Assembly: GCA_016716275.1 (NCBI GenBank)
Contig: JADJWR010000003.1
Location: 1,054,001-1,118,000 of the forward strand
DNA length: 64,000 nt
Direction: 5' to 3'
Origin: Burkholderiales bacterium
Lineage (GTDB): Bacteria; Pseudomonadota; Gammaproteobacteria; Burkholderiales; Burkholderiaceae_F
The notes under the pieces were generated by a model. It saw only the letters and a program-made list of their open reading frames with translations, searched no databases and had not been told where the DNA came from. The position numbers and the translations under genes were made by a program. This document shows positions 25,250 through 33,457 of the stretch, one piece after another (position 1 is the first letter of the stretch; every line of letters begins with the position of its first letter).

Positions 25250-26077
25250 ATGCTGAAGAGCCTGCTCGACCGGCTGCGGCCCGCGGCGCACGTGCGCATC
25301 GACGACGATCTGTGGCGAACGACGCTCGACTCGCTGCCGTTCGTCGCCCGGCTCGACCACGACGATCGCCGTCGGCTGCGCGATCTTGCACAGCAGTTCC
25401 TCGCCGACAAGGAGTTCGCCGCCGCAGGCCGACTGCAGCTCACCGCGCCGATGCAGGTCAGCATCGCCGCGCAGGCCTGCCTGCCGGTGCTGCGGCTGGG
25501 GCTGGGCGCCTACCGCGGCTGGACCAGCATCGTCGTCTACCCCGACGAGTTCCTGGTGCCGCGCGAGGTCACCGACGAGGCCGGCATCGTCCACGAGTAC
25601 GTCGACCAGCTCGCCGGCGAGGCGTGGGACGGCGGCCCGCTGCTGCTGTCGTGGGCCGACGCGCGGGCGGTCGGCCCTGAGTACAACGTGGTGATCCACG
25701 AGTTCACGCACAAGATCGACATGGTCAACGGCGACGCCGACGGCCTGCCGCCGTTCGACCGTCGGCTGCATCCGCGCCTTGCCGCCGGCCGCTGGCGAGC
25801 GGCGCTGCACGATGCCTTCGAGCGGCTGAACGCCGAGCTCGACCTGATCGAGTCGGAGATCCCGCCGGACGTCGATCCCGATTCGCCCGAGGCCAACCGG
25901 TACTACGCCCGGCTGCCGCTCGATGCGTATGCGGCAACCGATCCGGGCGAGTTCTTCGCGGTGTCGAGCGAGGCGTTCTTCGTCTCGCCGGCGCGGCTGC
26001 GCGATGCCTTTCCCGAGTGGTACGCGCTGCTCGCCGAGTTCTTCCTGCAGGACCCGCTCGGCACGGCCGGCGCATGA
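25250..26077 (+). CDS. mtfA: MtfA-like M90 zinc peptidase
   Basis: The 275-residue protein belongs to the MtfA (YeeI) family. In E. coli MtfA binds and inactivates the glucose repressor Mlc and has aminopeptidase activity. The zinc motif is VIHEFTHKIDM near residue 150, with a downstream glutamate in the FFAVSSEAFF segment; both match the Mop/anthrax-lethal-factor-like zincin fold. Length is typical. Its stop overlaps the next ATG (ATGA). Mlc itself is not in the window, so the substrate here is unknown. Confidence 0.9.
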   Translation: MLKSLLDRLRPAAHVRIDDDLWRTTLDSLPFVARLDHDDRRRLRDLAQQFLADKEFAAAGRLQLTAPMQVSIAAQACLPVLRLGLGAYRGWTSIVVYPDEFLVPREVTDEAGIVHEYVDQLAGEAWDGGPLLLSWADARAVGPEYNVVIHEFTHKIDMVNGDADGLPPFDRRLHPRLAAGRWRAALHDAFERLNAELDLIESEIPPDVDPDSPEANRYYARLPLDAYAATDPGEFFAVSSEAFFVSPARLRDAFPEWYALLAEFFLQDPLGTAGA

Positions 26078-26565
26078 AGCGGCTGCTGATCGTCTGGCAC
26101 AGCCACACCGGCGGCTCGCGGCAGATGGCACAGGCGGCGGCGCAGGCAGCCCGCGGCGAGGAAGGCATCGAGGTCCGCCTGCAGCACGCCTCCGAGACGC
26201 ATCCTGCCGACGTGCTGGCCGCCGACGGCTATCTGTTCGTCGCGCCGGAGAACCTGGCGAGCATGGCCGGGCTGATGAAGGACTTCTTCGACCGCGTCTA
26301 CTACCCGGCGCTCGAGCGCATCAACGGCCGCCCCTACGCGGCGCTGGTCTGCGCCGGCTCCGACGGCACCGGCGCCGTGCGGCAGATCGAGCGCATCGCC
26401 ACCGGACTGCGTTTGAAGCCGGTCGCGCCGCCGTTGATCGTGCTCACGCACGCGCAGTCGCCCGAGGCGATCCTGGCGCCGAAGACGATCCGCGCCGAGG
26501 ATCTCGGCCGCTGCGCCGAGATCGGCGCCGGACTCGCGGCCGGCCTGGCGGCCGGCGTCTTCTGA
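26074..26565 (+). CDS. Flavodoxin-like / NADPH-dependent FMN reductase protein
   Basis: The 163-residue protein has a flavodoxin fold: MKRLLIVWHSHTGGSRQMAQ is the phosphate-binding P-loop for FMN, and YLFVAPENLASMAG and CAGSDGTGAVRQIERI are the expected isoalloxazine-side loops. It probably uses FMN in electron transfer or quinone reduction; the partner is unknown. The ATG at 26074 overlaps the mtfA stop (ATGA), so the two are co-translated. This pairing with an M90 peptidase has no obvious functional explanation. Confidence 0.82.
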   Translation: MKRLLIVWHSHTGGSRQMAQAAAQAARGEEGIEVRLQHASETHPADVLAADGYLFVAPENLASMAGLMKDFFDRVYYPALERINGRPYAALVCAGSDGTGAVRQIERIATGLRLKPVAPPLIVLTHAQSPEAILAPKTIRAEDLGRCAEIGAGLAAGLAAGVF

Positions 26566-26577
26566 GGTCGCCGCGCG

Positions 26578-26928
26578 TCAGTCGCAGGCGGCGGTGACGA
26601 CGATCTCCACCCGGTAGGCCGGCGCGGCCATCGCCGCCTGCACGGTGGCGCGGGCCGGCGTCTGGCCGGCGGCGACCCAGGCCTCCCAGACCTTGTTCAT
26701 CGCCGCGAAGTCGCCCATGTCGGCCAGGAAGATCTGCGCCGCGAGCAGGCGCGACTTGTCGCTGCCCGCCTCGGCCAGCAGCCGGTCGATCGCGGCCAGC
26801 ACCTGCCGCGTCTGGCCGCCGACGTCCTGGCCGGTGTCCTCGGCGACCTGCCCGGCGAGGAACACCAGGCCGTTGCAGACGACCGCCTGGCTCATCCGCG
26901 GACCGCTGTGCAGGCGTCTGATAGTCAT
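26578..26928 (-). CDS. RidA-family protein
   Basis: The 116-residue protein belongs to the RidA (YjgF/YER057c/UK114) family. RidA hydrolyses reactive enamine/imine intermediates released by PLP enzymes. Visible signatures are MSQAVVCNGLVFLAGQVAED at the start of the fold and PARATVQAAMAAPAYRVEI near the C-terminus, where the Arg of PARATV is the usual substrate-binding residue. Length is slightly shorter than archetypal RidA, so a subgroup with a different substrate is possible. It follows the hydrolase gene by 5 nt. Confidence 0.88.
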   Translation of the reverse strand: MTIRRLHSGPRMSQAVVCNGLVFLAGQVAEDTGQDVGGQTRQVLAAIDRLLAEAGSDKSRLLAAQIFLADMGDFAAMNKVWEAWVAAGQTPARATVQAAMAAPAYRVEIVVTAACD

Positions 26929-26933
26929 CGGCT

Positions 26934-27803
26934 TCACCCCTGTAGTAGAAAGTCCCGCACCGCCGAGATCTGCTCGTCGTCGAAGAACATCGGCGCATGG
27001 CCGATGCCGGCGAACTCGACCAGCCGCGCGTGCGCTCCGCGGCGGGTCATCAGCTCGGCCGTCTCGCGCGAGAGCAGGTCCGACTCGGCCCCGCGTGTGA
27101 GCAGCGTCGGACAACGGATCGCGTCATAAAGCTTCCACATCGTCGACTCGCCGGCCGCCGCCGACTGCGGCGTCACCGCGGCAAAGGGCATGGCGATCAG
27201 CGGGTCGTAGTGCAGCACCCAGCCGTCGCCGTCGGCGCGCAGCGCCGGCTCGGTGATCTCGCGCCACTCCTGCCGGCTGCGCAGGCCGAACGGGGCCGCC
27301 ACCCTGGCTACGTAGTCGATCGCCTCGTCGAGCGTCGCGAAGCGGACCGGCCGGCCGAGATAGGAACCGATGCGCGCCAGCGCCGCCGCGTCCAGGCGCG
27401 GCCCGACATCGTTGATCACCAGCCGCGAGACCGGCGAGTCGGCGAGCCCGGCCAGCGAGATGCCGATCAGCCCGCCCATCGAGGTGCCGACCCAATGCAC
27501 CGACTGCGCGTTCAGGCGCGCGATCAGGGTCACCATGTCGGCGACGTACTGCGGTACGACGTAGTGCATCGGATCGCGCAGCCAGTCGCTGCGCCCGCGG
27601 CCGACCACGTCCGGGCAGACGACCCGGTAGTGCTCCGCCATGGCACGCGCCAGGCGGTCGAAGTCGCGTCCGAGCCGGGTCAGCCCGTGCACGCAGACGA
27701 GCACCCGAGGATTGTGCGGATCGCCCCATTCCACGTAGGCCATCCGGTGCAGGCCGGCGGGACTCAGGCACTGCACCGAATCGAAGCGCGGTGCGTTCGA
27801 CAT
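26934..27803 (-). CDS. Alpha/beta hydrolase
   Basis: A 289-residue alpha/beta-fold hydrolase. The oxyanion strand is CVHGLTRLGRDF, the nucleophile elbow WVGTSMGGLIGI (Ser at about residue 115), and the catalytic His sits in GIGHAPMFF near the C-terminus. The acid is probably the Asp of GAESDLL. The specific substrate cannot be read from the sequence. It shares a probable transcription unit with the RidA gene and is divergent from hbdH. Confidence 0.85.
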   Translation of the reverse strand: MSNAPRFDSVQCLSPAGLHRMAYVEWGDPHNPRVLVCVHGLTRLGRDFDRLARAMAEHYRVVCPDVVGRGRSDWLRDPMHYVVPQYVADMVTLIARLNAQSVHWVGTSMGGLIGISLAGLADSPVSRLVINDVGPRLDAAALARIGSYLGRPVRFATLDEAIDYVARVAAPFGLRSRQEWREITEPALRADGDGWVLHYDPLIAMPFAAVTPQSAAAGESTMWKLYDAIRCPTLLTRGAESDLLSRETAELMTRRGAHARLVEFAGIGHAPMFFDDEQISAVRDFLLQG

Positions 27804-27891
27804 GGCTGGAAAACCGGCGGGCGGGCGGCAACGACAGGAATCGACGGCATACTAGCAGCGCCGCAGATCGAACGAGAAAGGAGCAACCGAC

Positions 27892-28671
27892 ATGCTGAAG
27901 GGCAAGACCGCGCTGGTCACCGGTTCGACCAGCGGCATCGGCCTGGGCATCGCCCGCGCGCTCGCCGCGCAGGGGGCGAACGTGGTGGTCAACGGCTTCG
28001 GCGAGGCCGAGGTGATCGCCGGCATCGAACGCGAACTGCAGGCGCACGGCGTGGCCACCATGTATCACGGCGCCGACATGAGCAAGCCGCCGCAGATCGA
28101 GGACATGGTGCGCGCCGCCGAGTCGCGTTTCGGCCGCCTCGACGTGCTGGTGAACAACGCCGGCATCCAGCACGTGGCGCCGATCGACGAGTTCCCGCCC
28201 GAGCGCTGGGACGCGGTGATCGCGATCAACCTGTCGTCGGCCTTTCACGCGATCCGCATGGCGCTGCCGAAGATGAAGCGGGCCGACTGGGGCCGCATCA
28301 TCAACATCGCCTCGGTGCACGGCCTGGTGGCCTCGGTGCACAAGTCGGCCTACGTCGCTGCCAAGCACGGCATCGTCGGCCTCACCAAGGTGGTGGCGCT
28401 GGAGACCGCGACCACCGGCGTGACCTGCAACGCGATCTGTCCCGGCTGGGTGCTGACGCCGCTGGTGCAAAAGCAGATCGACGCGCGCGCCGCGGCCGAG
28501 CGCCTCGACAGCGACGCCGCGCGACGCGCCCTGCTGGGCGAGAAGCAGCCGTCGCTGGATTTCGTCACGCCCGAGCAGATCGGTGCGATGGCGGCGTTTC
28601 TCTGCTCGCCGGCCGCCAACCAGATCCGGGGCACGGCCTACAACATGGACGGCGGCTGGGCGGCGCAGTAG
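27892..28671 (+). CDS. D-3-hydroxybutyrate dehydrogenase
   Basis: A 259-residue short-chain dehydrogenase closely resembling bacterial 3-hydroxybutyrate dehydrogenase, which interconverts 3-hydroxybutyrate and acetoacetate in PHB breakdown. It has NAD motif TGSTSGIGLG, NNAGIQHV, the catalytic Ser in ASVHGL, YVAAK (Tyr/Lys) and the family segment GWVLTPLVQKQI. An AAAGGAG ribosome-binding site precedes the ATG by 8 nt. phaC, 3 kb away, supports a PHB-related role. Confidence 0.88.
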   Translation: MLKGKTALVTGSTSGIGLGIARALAAQGANVVVNGFGEAEVIAGIERELQAHGVATMYHGADMSKPPQIEDMVRAAESRFGRLDVLVNNAGIQHVAPIDEFPPERWDAVIAINLSSAFHAIRMALPKMKRADWGRIINIASVHGLVASVHKSAYVAAKHGIVGLTKVVALETATTGVTCNAICPGWVLTPLVQKQIDARAAAERLDSDAARRALLGEKQPSLDFVTPEQIGAMAAFLCSPAANQIRGTAYNMDGGWAAQ

Positions 28672-28697
28672 CGGGCCCTGCGCCGGGGACGGCGCCG

Positions 28698-28850
28698 ATG
28701 CAGACCTGGGTGCCGAGGCTCGCGCCGGAGGCCGACCCGGCCGAGTCGCTGCGCGATGCATGCAAGGAAGGCGGCTGGAGCACCGCCTTCGTGATTTCCG
28801 GCGTCGGCAGTCCGGCCGCTGCCAGGCTCCGCCTCGCGGCGCGACCCTGA
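28698..28850 (+). pseudogene. Truncated PPC-domain (DUF296) remnant
   Basis: A 50-codon open frame (MQTWVPRLAPEADPAESL, then STAFVISGVGSPAAARLRLA) matches the N-terminal third of PPC/DUF296 domains, which usually start with a xLRPGEDL-like strand followed by a xxVLSGVGSLxxAxLR strand. The expected remainder, including the metal-binding histidine region, is missing: a stop follows and the 3' end of the lysR gene begins 8 nt later. I read it as a decayed gene truncated at the lysR boundary. It lies 26 nt after hbdH and may still be transcribed with it. Confidence 0.6.
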
Positions 28851-28857
28851 ACGGCCG

Positions 28858-29784
28858 TCAGCGCAGGTGCCGGGCGCGCCGCGGCGGCGACGTGTTGCCG
28901 GCGGCGGCAATCGTGTCGCGGATGATCTGCGCCAGGCGCAGCGTCGCCGGACCGGCGTGCTCGCGGTCGGCGAAGATCAGGTAAAGGTTCTCCAGGCGCT
29001 CGCCGCCGTCGCGCAGCTTCAGTGGCCTCAGCGTGCCCGCCTCCAGTTCGGGGCGGATCTTCTCCTCGGGAAGCCAGGCGAAGCCGTAGCCGGCGCGCGC
29101 CGCCTCGATCGAGGTCGTCATGTGGCTGACGGTCCAGCGCTGCGTGGCCTGCAGCGGCGGCGCTGTTGGCCTTTCGGCGCTCGACTCCCGCACCACCAGG
29201 TGCCGGTGCGCGCGCAGGTCGCGCATGCTCAGCGGCCGCCGCAGGCGATGCAGCGGATGCGCCGGATTCGCGGCGAGAACGAAGCGCAACTGCATCAGCG
29301 GCTCGCCGATGTATCCCATCGGCACCGCGCCGAAGATCGCCAGGTCGGCCTCGCCGCGCCCCAGCACATCGGTCAGATGACCGAGCACGACCTCGAGCAG
29401 TTCGATCCGGGTGCCCGGGCCCTCGGCGCCGAAGCGTTCGAGGCTGGCGAGCAGCGGCGAGGTCGGCATCGCGACCTCCACCGCCAGCCGCACTTCCGCC
29501 TCCCATCCGGCCGACAGGCGCCGGGCGGCCTGTTCGATCGCCGCCGCCTCGTCGAGCAGGAAGCGCGCGCGCCGCACCAGCATCTCGCCGGTCGGCGTCA
29601 GCACGGCGCGCCTGCCCTCGATCGCAAAGGCACGCACACCGAGGGCCGCCTCCAGTTGCCGCACCGCGTAGCTCACCGACGACTGGCTGCGGTGCAGGCG
29701 CTGCGCCGCCTGCGCATAGCCGCCGGCATCGACCACGGCAAGCAGCGCACGCCACTGGTCGAGCGACACGCGGGATCGGCTCAT
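28858..29784 (-). CDS. LysR-family transcriptional regulator
   Basis: The 308-residue protein has the LysR helix-turn-helix at residues 5-65 (LDQWRALLAVVDAGGYAQAAQRL, HRSQSSVSYAVRQLE). The periplasmic-binding-protein-like effector domain has MPTSPLLASL and EADLAIFGAVP. I chose the ATG at 29784, which gives the standard start; the open frame continues upstream into the divergent promoter region. It probably controls the divergent azoR gene and possibly the pirin gene. The inducer is unknown, but quinones or electrophiles are plausible given those neighbours. Confidence 0.9.
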   Translation of the reverse strand: MSRSRVSLDQWRALLAVVDAGGYAQAAQRLHRSQSSVSYAVRQLEAALGVRAFAIEGRRAVLTPTGEMLVRRARFLLDEAAAIEQAARRLSAGWEAEVRLAVEVAMPTSPLLASLERFGAEGPGTRIELLEVVLGHLTDVLGRGEADLAIFGAVPMGYIGEPLMQLRFVLAANPAHPLHRLRRPLSMRDLRAHRHLVVRESSAERPTAPPLQATQRWTVSHMTTSIEAARAGYGFAWLPEEKIRPELEAGTLRPLKLRDGGERLENLYLIFADREHAGPATLRLAQIIRDTIAAAGNTSPPRRARHLR

Positions 29785-29887
29785 ATATCTATTCAATCGA
29801 TTGATACGAGCGAAATTTTGCGCTTTTTTATCGATCGGCTCAATGATGAAATGACGTCGCTCTCCAACCCCTCTCCCGGACACGAAC
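29785..29887. promoter_or_regulatory. Divergent lysR-azoR promoter with palindrome
   Basis: This 103-nt intergenic region is conspicuously AT-rich. It contains the perfect palindrome TCAATCGATTGA at 29793-29804 and the AT tract GAAATTTTGCGCTTTTTTATCG just downstream. LysR regulators commonly bind T-N11-A inverted repeats between themselves and a divergent target, so this is the probable operator and the site of both promoters. No individual -10 or -35 box is certain. Confidence 0.55.
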
Positions 29888-30508
29888 ATGCGCACCCTGT
29901 TGCAGATCAAGTCGAGCCTGTTTTCCGACGACGGCCAGTCGAGCCGACTCGCCAGCCGCTTCGTCGAGGCCTGGCGCCAGGCGAACCCGGCCGGCCGCGT
30001 CGTCGTGCGCGACCTTGCGCGCGAGCCACTGCCTCACCTGGACGCGGCGCGCTTCGGCGCCTTCACTGCCAGGCCGCATGAACGCACCGAGGCGCAACGG
30101 GCGATCGTCGCCCACTCCGACGCGCTGATCGACGAACTGCGGCAGGCGGACCTCGTCGCCCTCGGCCTGCCGATGTACAACTTCGGCATGCCGTCGACGC
30201 TGAAGGCCTACTTCGACCACATCGCCCGCGCCGGGGTGACCTTCCGCTACACCGACAAGGGACCGGTCGGCCTGCTCGGCGGCCGTCGGGCCATCGTGTT
30301 CGCGGCGCGCGGCGGCCGCTACGCCGGCACGGCGCGCGACAGCCAGACCGGGCAGGTGCGCGACTTCCTGTCGTTCATCGGCATCGACGACGTCGAGTTC
30401 GTCTATGCGGAAGGCCTTGCCATCGGCGAGGAAAGCCGGCAGAAGGCGCTCGCCCAGGCCCACGCGGCGATCGACCGGCTGGCGGCGCCGCAGCTCCTGG
30501 CAGCCTGA
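29888..30508 (+). CDS. azoR: FMN-dependent NADH-azoreductase
   Basis: The 206-residue AzoR-type flavoprotein reduces quinones and azo compounds with NADH. The flavodoxin-like fold shows an N-terminal QIKSSLFSDDGQSSRLA phosphate loop, the FMN-contact segment PMYNFGMPSTLKAYFDHI and FAARGG later. Length matches E. coli AzoR. Divergent transcription from a LysR gene is a common arrangement and suggests induction by quinones or electrophiles. Confidence 0.92.
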   Translation: MRTLLQIKSSLFSDDGQSSRLASRFVEAWRQANPAGRVVVRDLAREPLPHLDAARFGAFTARPHERTEAQRAIVAHSDALIDELRQADLVALGLPMYNFGMPSTLKAYFDHIARAGVTFRYTDKGPVGLLGGRRAIVFAARGGRYAGTARDSQTGQVRDFLSFIGIDDVEFVYAEGLAIGEESRQKALAQAHAAIDRLAAPQLLAA

Positions 30509-30567
30509 CTGCCGTGGATGACCGCGGCTGCCGCCGGCGGACGCCGGGCTGAACCCGAGGAAAGCCG

Positions 30568-31443
30568 ATGTTGAGCGAACGAAAGGTCAGGCGCTGCCAT
30601 CCCGCGCAGCGCGACGATATCGGCGATCTGGTCACGCGGCGGCCCCTGCCCGGCCCCGGGCTCGACCAGGTCGATCCGTTCCTCTTCCTCAATCACCACG
30701 GGCCGCAGGTCTACCCGCCGGGCAACCGCGGACTGCCCTTCGGGCCGCATCCGCACCGCGGCTTCGAGACCGTCACCTTCATCGTCGACGGCGAGCTGGC
30801 TCACCTCGACACCGCCGGCCATCAGAGCGTGATCCGCGCCGGCGGCGTGCAGTGGATGACCGCCGGAAGCGGGACCAGCCATTCCGAGCTCTCGCCGGAG
30901 TCGTTCAGGCAGCGCGGCGGACCGCTGGAGATCCTGCAGCTGTGGATCAACCTGCCGGCGCGGCTGAAGATGGCACCGCCTGCCTATGTCGGCCTGCAGC
31001 GCGAGTCGATCCCGGCGCTGCCGACCGCCGACGGGCGCGGCCGCGTCGACCTGATCGCCGGCCGCTGGGGCGGCGCCGAGGGCCCGATCGACTCGCTGAC
31101 CGGCGTGTTCATGTCGACGGTCGAGCTTGCCGTTGGCGGCACTTTCGTGTGCGGTGGGCTCGCCCACCGCAGCGTCTTCCTGTACGTCGTGCGCGGTGCC
31201 ATCGACATCGGCGGCGAGCGGGCGAAGGAGCACGTGCTGGTCGAGCTGGACGACGACGGCGACCGGCTGGTCCTCGAGTCCGTCGGCGACACGGTGCTGC
31301 TGTTCGGCCACGCCGAGCCGATCGGCGAGCCGGTCGTCGCGCACGGCCCCTTCGTGATGAACACGCGCGAGGAGATCGCGCAGGCAATCCGCGACTACCA
31401 GGCCGGCAGGTTCAACGCCGTGCCGGCAGGCACTGGCGACTGA
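30568..31443 (+). CDS. Pirin-family protein
   Basis: A 291-residue bicupin of the pirin family. The N-terminal cupin carries the metal-binding histidines in FGPHPHRGFETVTF and a partner Glu/His in SGTSHSE, as in quercetinase-type pirins such as YhhW. The N-terminal DPFLFLNHHGPQ is also typical. Bacterial pirins include quercetin dioxygenases and redox sensors; the substrate here is not determined. It follows azoR by 59 nt, suggesting shared quinone or flavonoid stress responses. Confidence 0.88.
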   Translation: MLSERKVRRCHPAQRDDIGDLVTRRPLPGPGLDQVDPFLFLNHHGPQVYPPGNRGLPFGPHPHRGFETVTFIVDGELAHLDTAGHQSVIRAGGVQWMTAGSGTSHSELSPESFRQRGGPLEILQLWINLPARLKMAPPAYVGLQRESIPALPTADGRGRVDLIAGRWGGAEGPIDSLTGVFMSTVELAVGGTFVCGGLAHRSVFLYVVRGAIDIGGERAKEHVLVELDDDGDRLVLESVGDTVLLFGHAEPIGEPVVAHGPFVMNTREEIAQAIRDYQAGRFNAVPAGTGD

Positions 31444-31462
31444 CGATGCGGCTGGCGCCGCG

Positions 31463-33295
31463 TCAGCGCATCAGCACGTACGAGCCGGGCGCCGCGCCGA
31501 TCGGCGCGTAGTCCTTGTTGCCCATCGCCGGCGGCGAAACGCGCTCGCCCGATCTCCCGGCCAGCCAGGACTGCCAGGCCGGCCACCACGAACCCTCGCG
31601 CGGCTCGTGCCGCGCGTACCACTGGTCCGGATCGATGTAGCGATCCGCGGCCGCCTTGGTGGCCATCCGGTAGTGGCGAGGCGGCGCCTCGGCCTGCGGC
31701 GGGTTGACGATGCCGACGTTGTGGCCGCCGCTGGTCAGGCAGAAAGTGATGTCGGCGTCGGCGTAAAGATGCAGCATGTACACCGACTTCCAGGGTGCCA
31801 CGTGGTCGCGCTCGGTGCCGACCAGGAAGATCGGCGCGCGGATGTCGGCCAGCGCCAGCGCCCGCCCGTCGTAGCGCAGCCGTCCCGATGCGAAGTCGTT
31901 GTTCAGGTACAGGTTGCGCAGGTACTCGGTGTGCATGCGGTGCGGCAGCCGCGTCGTGTCGACGTTCCACGCCGCCAGATCGGTGAGCTTCGGCGGCTCG
32001 GCCATCAGGTACTGCCGCACGATGCGCGACCAGATCAGGTCGTTGGAATTCAGCAGCGTGAAGGCGCCCGACATCTGCCGGCCGTCGAGGTAGCCCTGCT
32101 CCCAGGTCAGGTCCTCGAGGTAGGCGAGCTGGCTGTCGTCGATGAAGATCGACAGCTCGCCCGCCTCGGTGAAGTCGACCTCGGCGGCGAGCAGGGTCAG
32201 CGAGGCGAGCCGGTCGTCGCCGTGGCTGGCCAGCGACGCCGCCAGCATCGCCAGGAAGGTGCCGCCGAGGCAGTAGCCGGCAGCGTGCAGTTTCTCGCCG
32301 GTGATGCTCGAGGCGGCGTCGATCGCGGCGCGGATGCCCAGGCGCAGGTAGTGATCGACGCCCAGCTCGCGGTCGCGCACGTCCGGGTTGCGCCACGACA
32401 GCATGAACACCGTGTGCCCGTGTTCGACCAGGTAGCGGACCAGCGAGTTCGCCGGCGACAGGTCGAGGATGTAGTACTTCAGGATCGGCGACGGGATGAT
32501 CAGTACCGGCTGCGCATGGACCGTCGGCGTGGCCGGCGTGTACTGCAGCAGTTCGATCAGGTCGTTGCGCAGCACCACCTTGCCGGGCGTGACCGCCAGC
32601 TCGTGGCCCGGCCGGAATGTCACGCCGTCGTGCGGCGGCTTACCGGCGGCGCCGGCCAGCAGGTCGCGCCACCAGTCCGTCACGCCGCCGGCGAGATTCG
32701 CACCGCCGGTCTCGACCGTGCGCCTGAGCACCTCGGGATTGGTCCAGACGAAGTTGGTCGGGCTCACCACGTCGAGCGCCTGCCGTGCGGTGAAGGTCAC
32801 CATCCGCTCGTGGTGCCGGGTGACGCCGGTGACGTGGTTGGTCGCATTCCACAGCCACTGCTGGGTCAGCAGGAACGACTGGTGGATCAGGTTGAACGGC
32901 CACTGCTGCCAGGCCGGATCGGCGAATCGCCGGTCCTGCGGCAGCGGCTCGATGCACGGTGGCGCCTCGCCCTGCGTGCATTCGGTCGCGTACAGCGCGA
33001 AGCGGGCTGCCTTGCGCTGCGCCTTGCTGGCCAGCTCCATCTGCTTGCCGGGAGCAGCAGCCAGGTGCCAGTACCAGTCGGCCCAGGCCGACACCAGCGA
33101 CGGCCAGGCGATGCCGCGGCTGGCACGCGCCACGGCGGCGCGGATCGCCCGGTCGTAGTTGGCCAGCGGCACCGGTTCGGCGAGGTATTCCTCGGACGGC
33201 GGCTCGACGGCTTTCGGGACCGGCCGCGGAGGCGGCGTTTCCTTGCCGCCCCTGCCGGCGCGGCCGGCAACCAGTTTCAGGGAAGTCTTTGCCAT
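31463..33295 (-). CDS. phaC: Class I poly(3-hydroxyalkanoate) synthase
   Basis: PhaC polymerises 3-hydroxyacyl-CoA into intracellular polyester granules. The 610-residue protein has the lipase-like box GYCLGGT with nucleophile Cys342, catalytic Asp497 in GTERDHVAPW and His525 in TSGGHNVGIV. The N-terminal half has the class-I features WPFNLIHQ and the PTNFVWTNPE segment. No phaA, phaB, phaR or phasin gene is adjacent, so precursor supply is encoded elsewhere. It lies downstream of the BCS1-like gene but is separated by 160 nt with a probable terminator. Confidence 0.95.
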   Translation of the reverse strand: MAKTSLKLVAGRAGRGGKETPPPRPVPKAVEPPSEEYLAEPVPLANYDRAIRAAVARASRGIAWPSLVSAWADWYWHLAAAPGKQMELASKAQRKAARFALYATECTQGEAPPCIEPLPQDRRFADPAWQQWPFNLIHQSFLLTQQWLWNATNHVTGVTRHHERMVTFTARQALDVVSPTNFVWTNPEVLRRTVETGGANLAGGVTDWWRDLLAGAAGKPPHDGVTFRPGHELAVTPGKVVLRNDLIELLQYTPATPTVHAQPVLIIPSPILKYYILDLSPANSLVRYLVEHGHTVFMLSWRNPDVRDRELGVDHYLRLGIRAAIDAASSITGEKLHAAGYCLGGTFLAMLAASLASHGDDRLASLTLLAAEVDFTEAGELSIFIDDSQLAYLEDLTWEQGYLDGRQMSGAFTLLNSNDLIWSRIVRQYLMAEPPKLTDLAAWNVDTTRLPHRMHTEYLRNLYLNNDFASGRLRYDGRALALADIRAPIFLVGTERDHVAPWKSVYMLHLYADADITFCLTSGGHNVGIVNPPQAEAPPRHYRMATKAAADRYIDPDQWYARHEPREGSWWPAWQSWLAGRSGERVSPPAMGNKDYAPIGAAPGSYVLMR

Positions 33296-33429
33296 GGCGA
33301 CGCTCCACGTTCGGGGGTCGCCGCAGGACGCGGGCCGCGCATGCGGGCCGCCCGGACAGATGCGCCAAGCATGCGGCTTCCGCAGGACCGCGGGTTGACA
33401 GCACTCAAGAACGGCGCCGCCGGCGAGCG

Positions 33430-33457
33430 AAAAAAGGCCACCGGCGGCAGTAGGCCT
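33430..33457 (-). terminator. Possible terminator at the end of the BCS1-like gene
   Basis: On the minus strand the stop codon region reads AGGCC, a 13-nt GC-rich loop, GGCCT and then six T residues. The stem is short (5 bp), so termination may be partial. Its position, overlapping the stop of the AAA gene and 134 nt before phaC, suggests that the cluster upstream is transcriptionally separate from phaC. Confidence 0.45.

Noticed and set aside
26074..26565. Reading the flavodoxin-like gene as starting at 26017
   Set aside because: That would overlap mtfA by 61 nt and add a non-conserved Arg-rich leader. The ATG at 26074 gives the exact flavodoxin start and an ATGA overlap.
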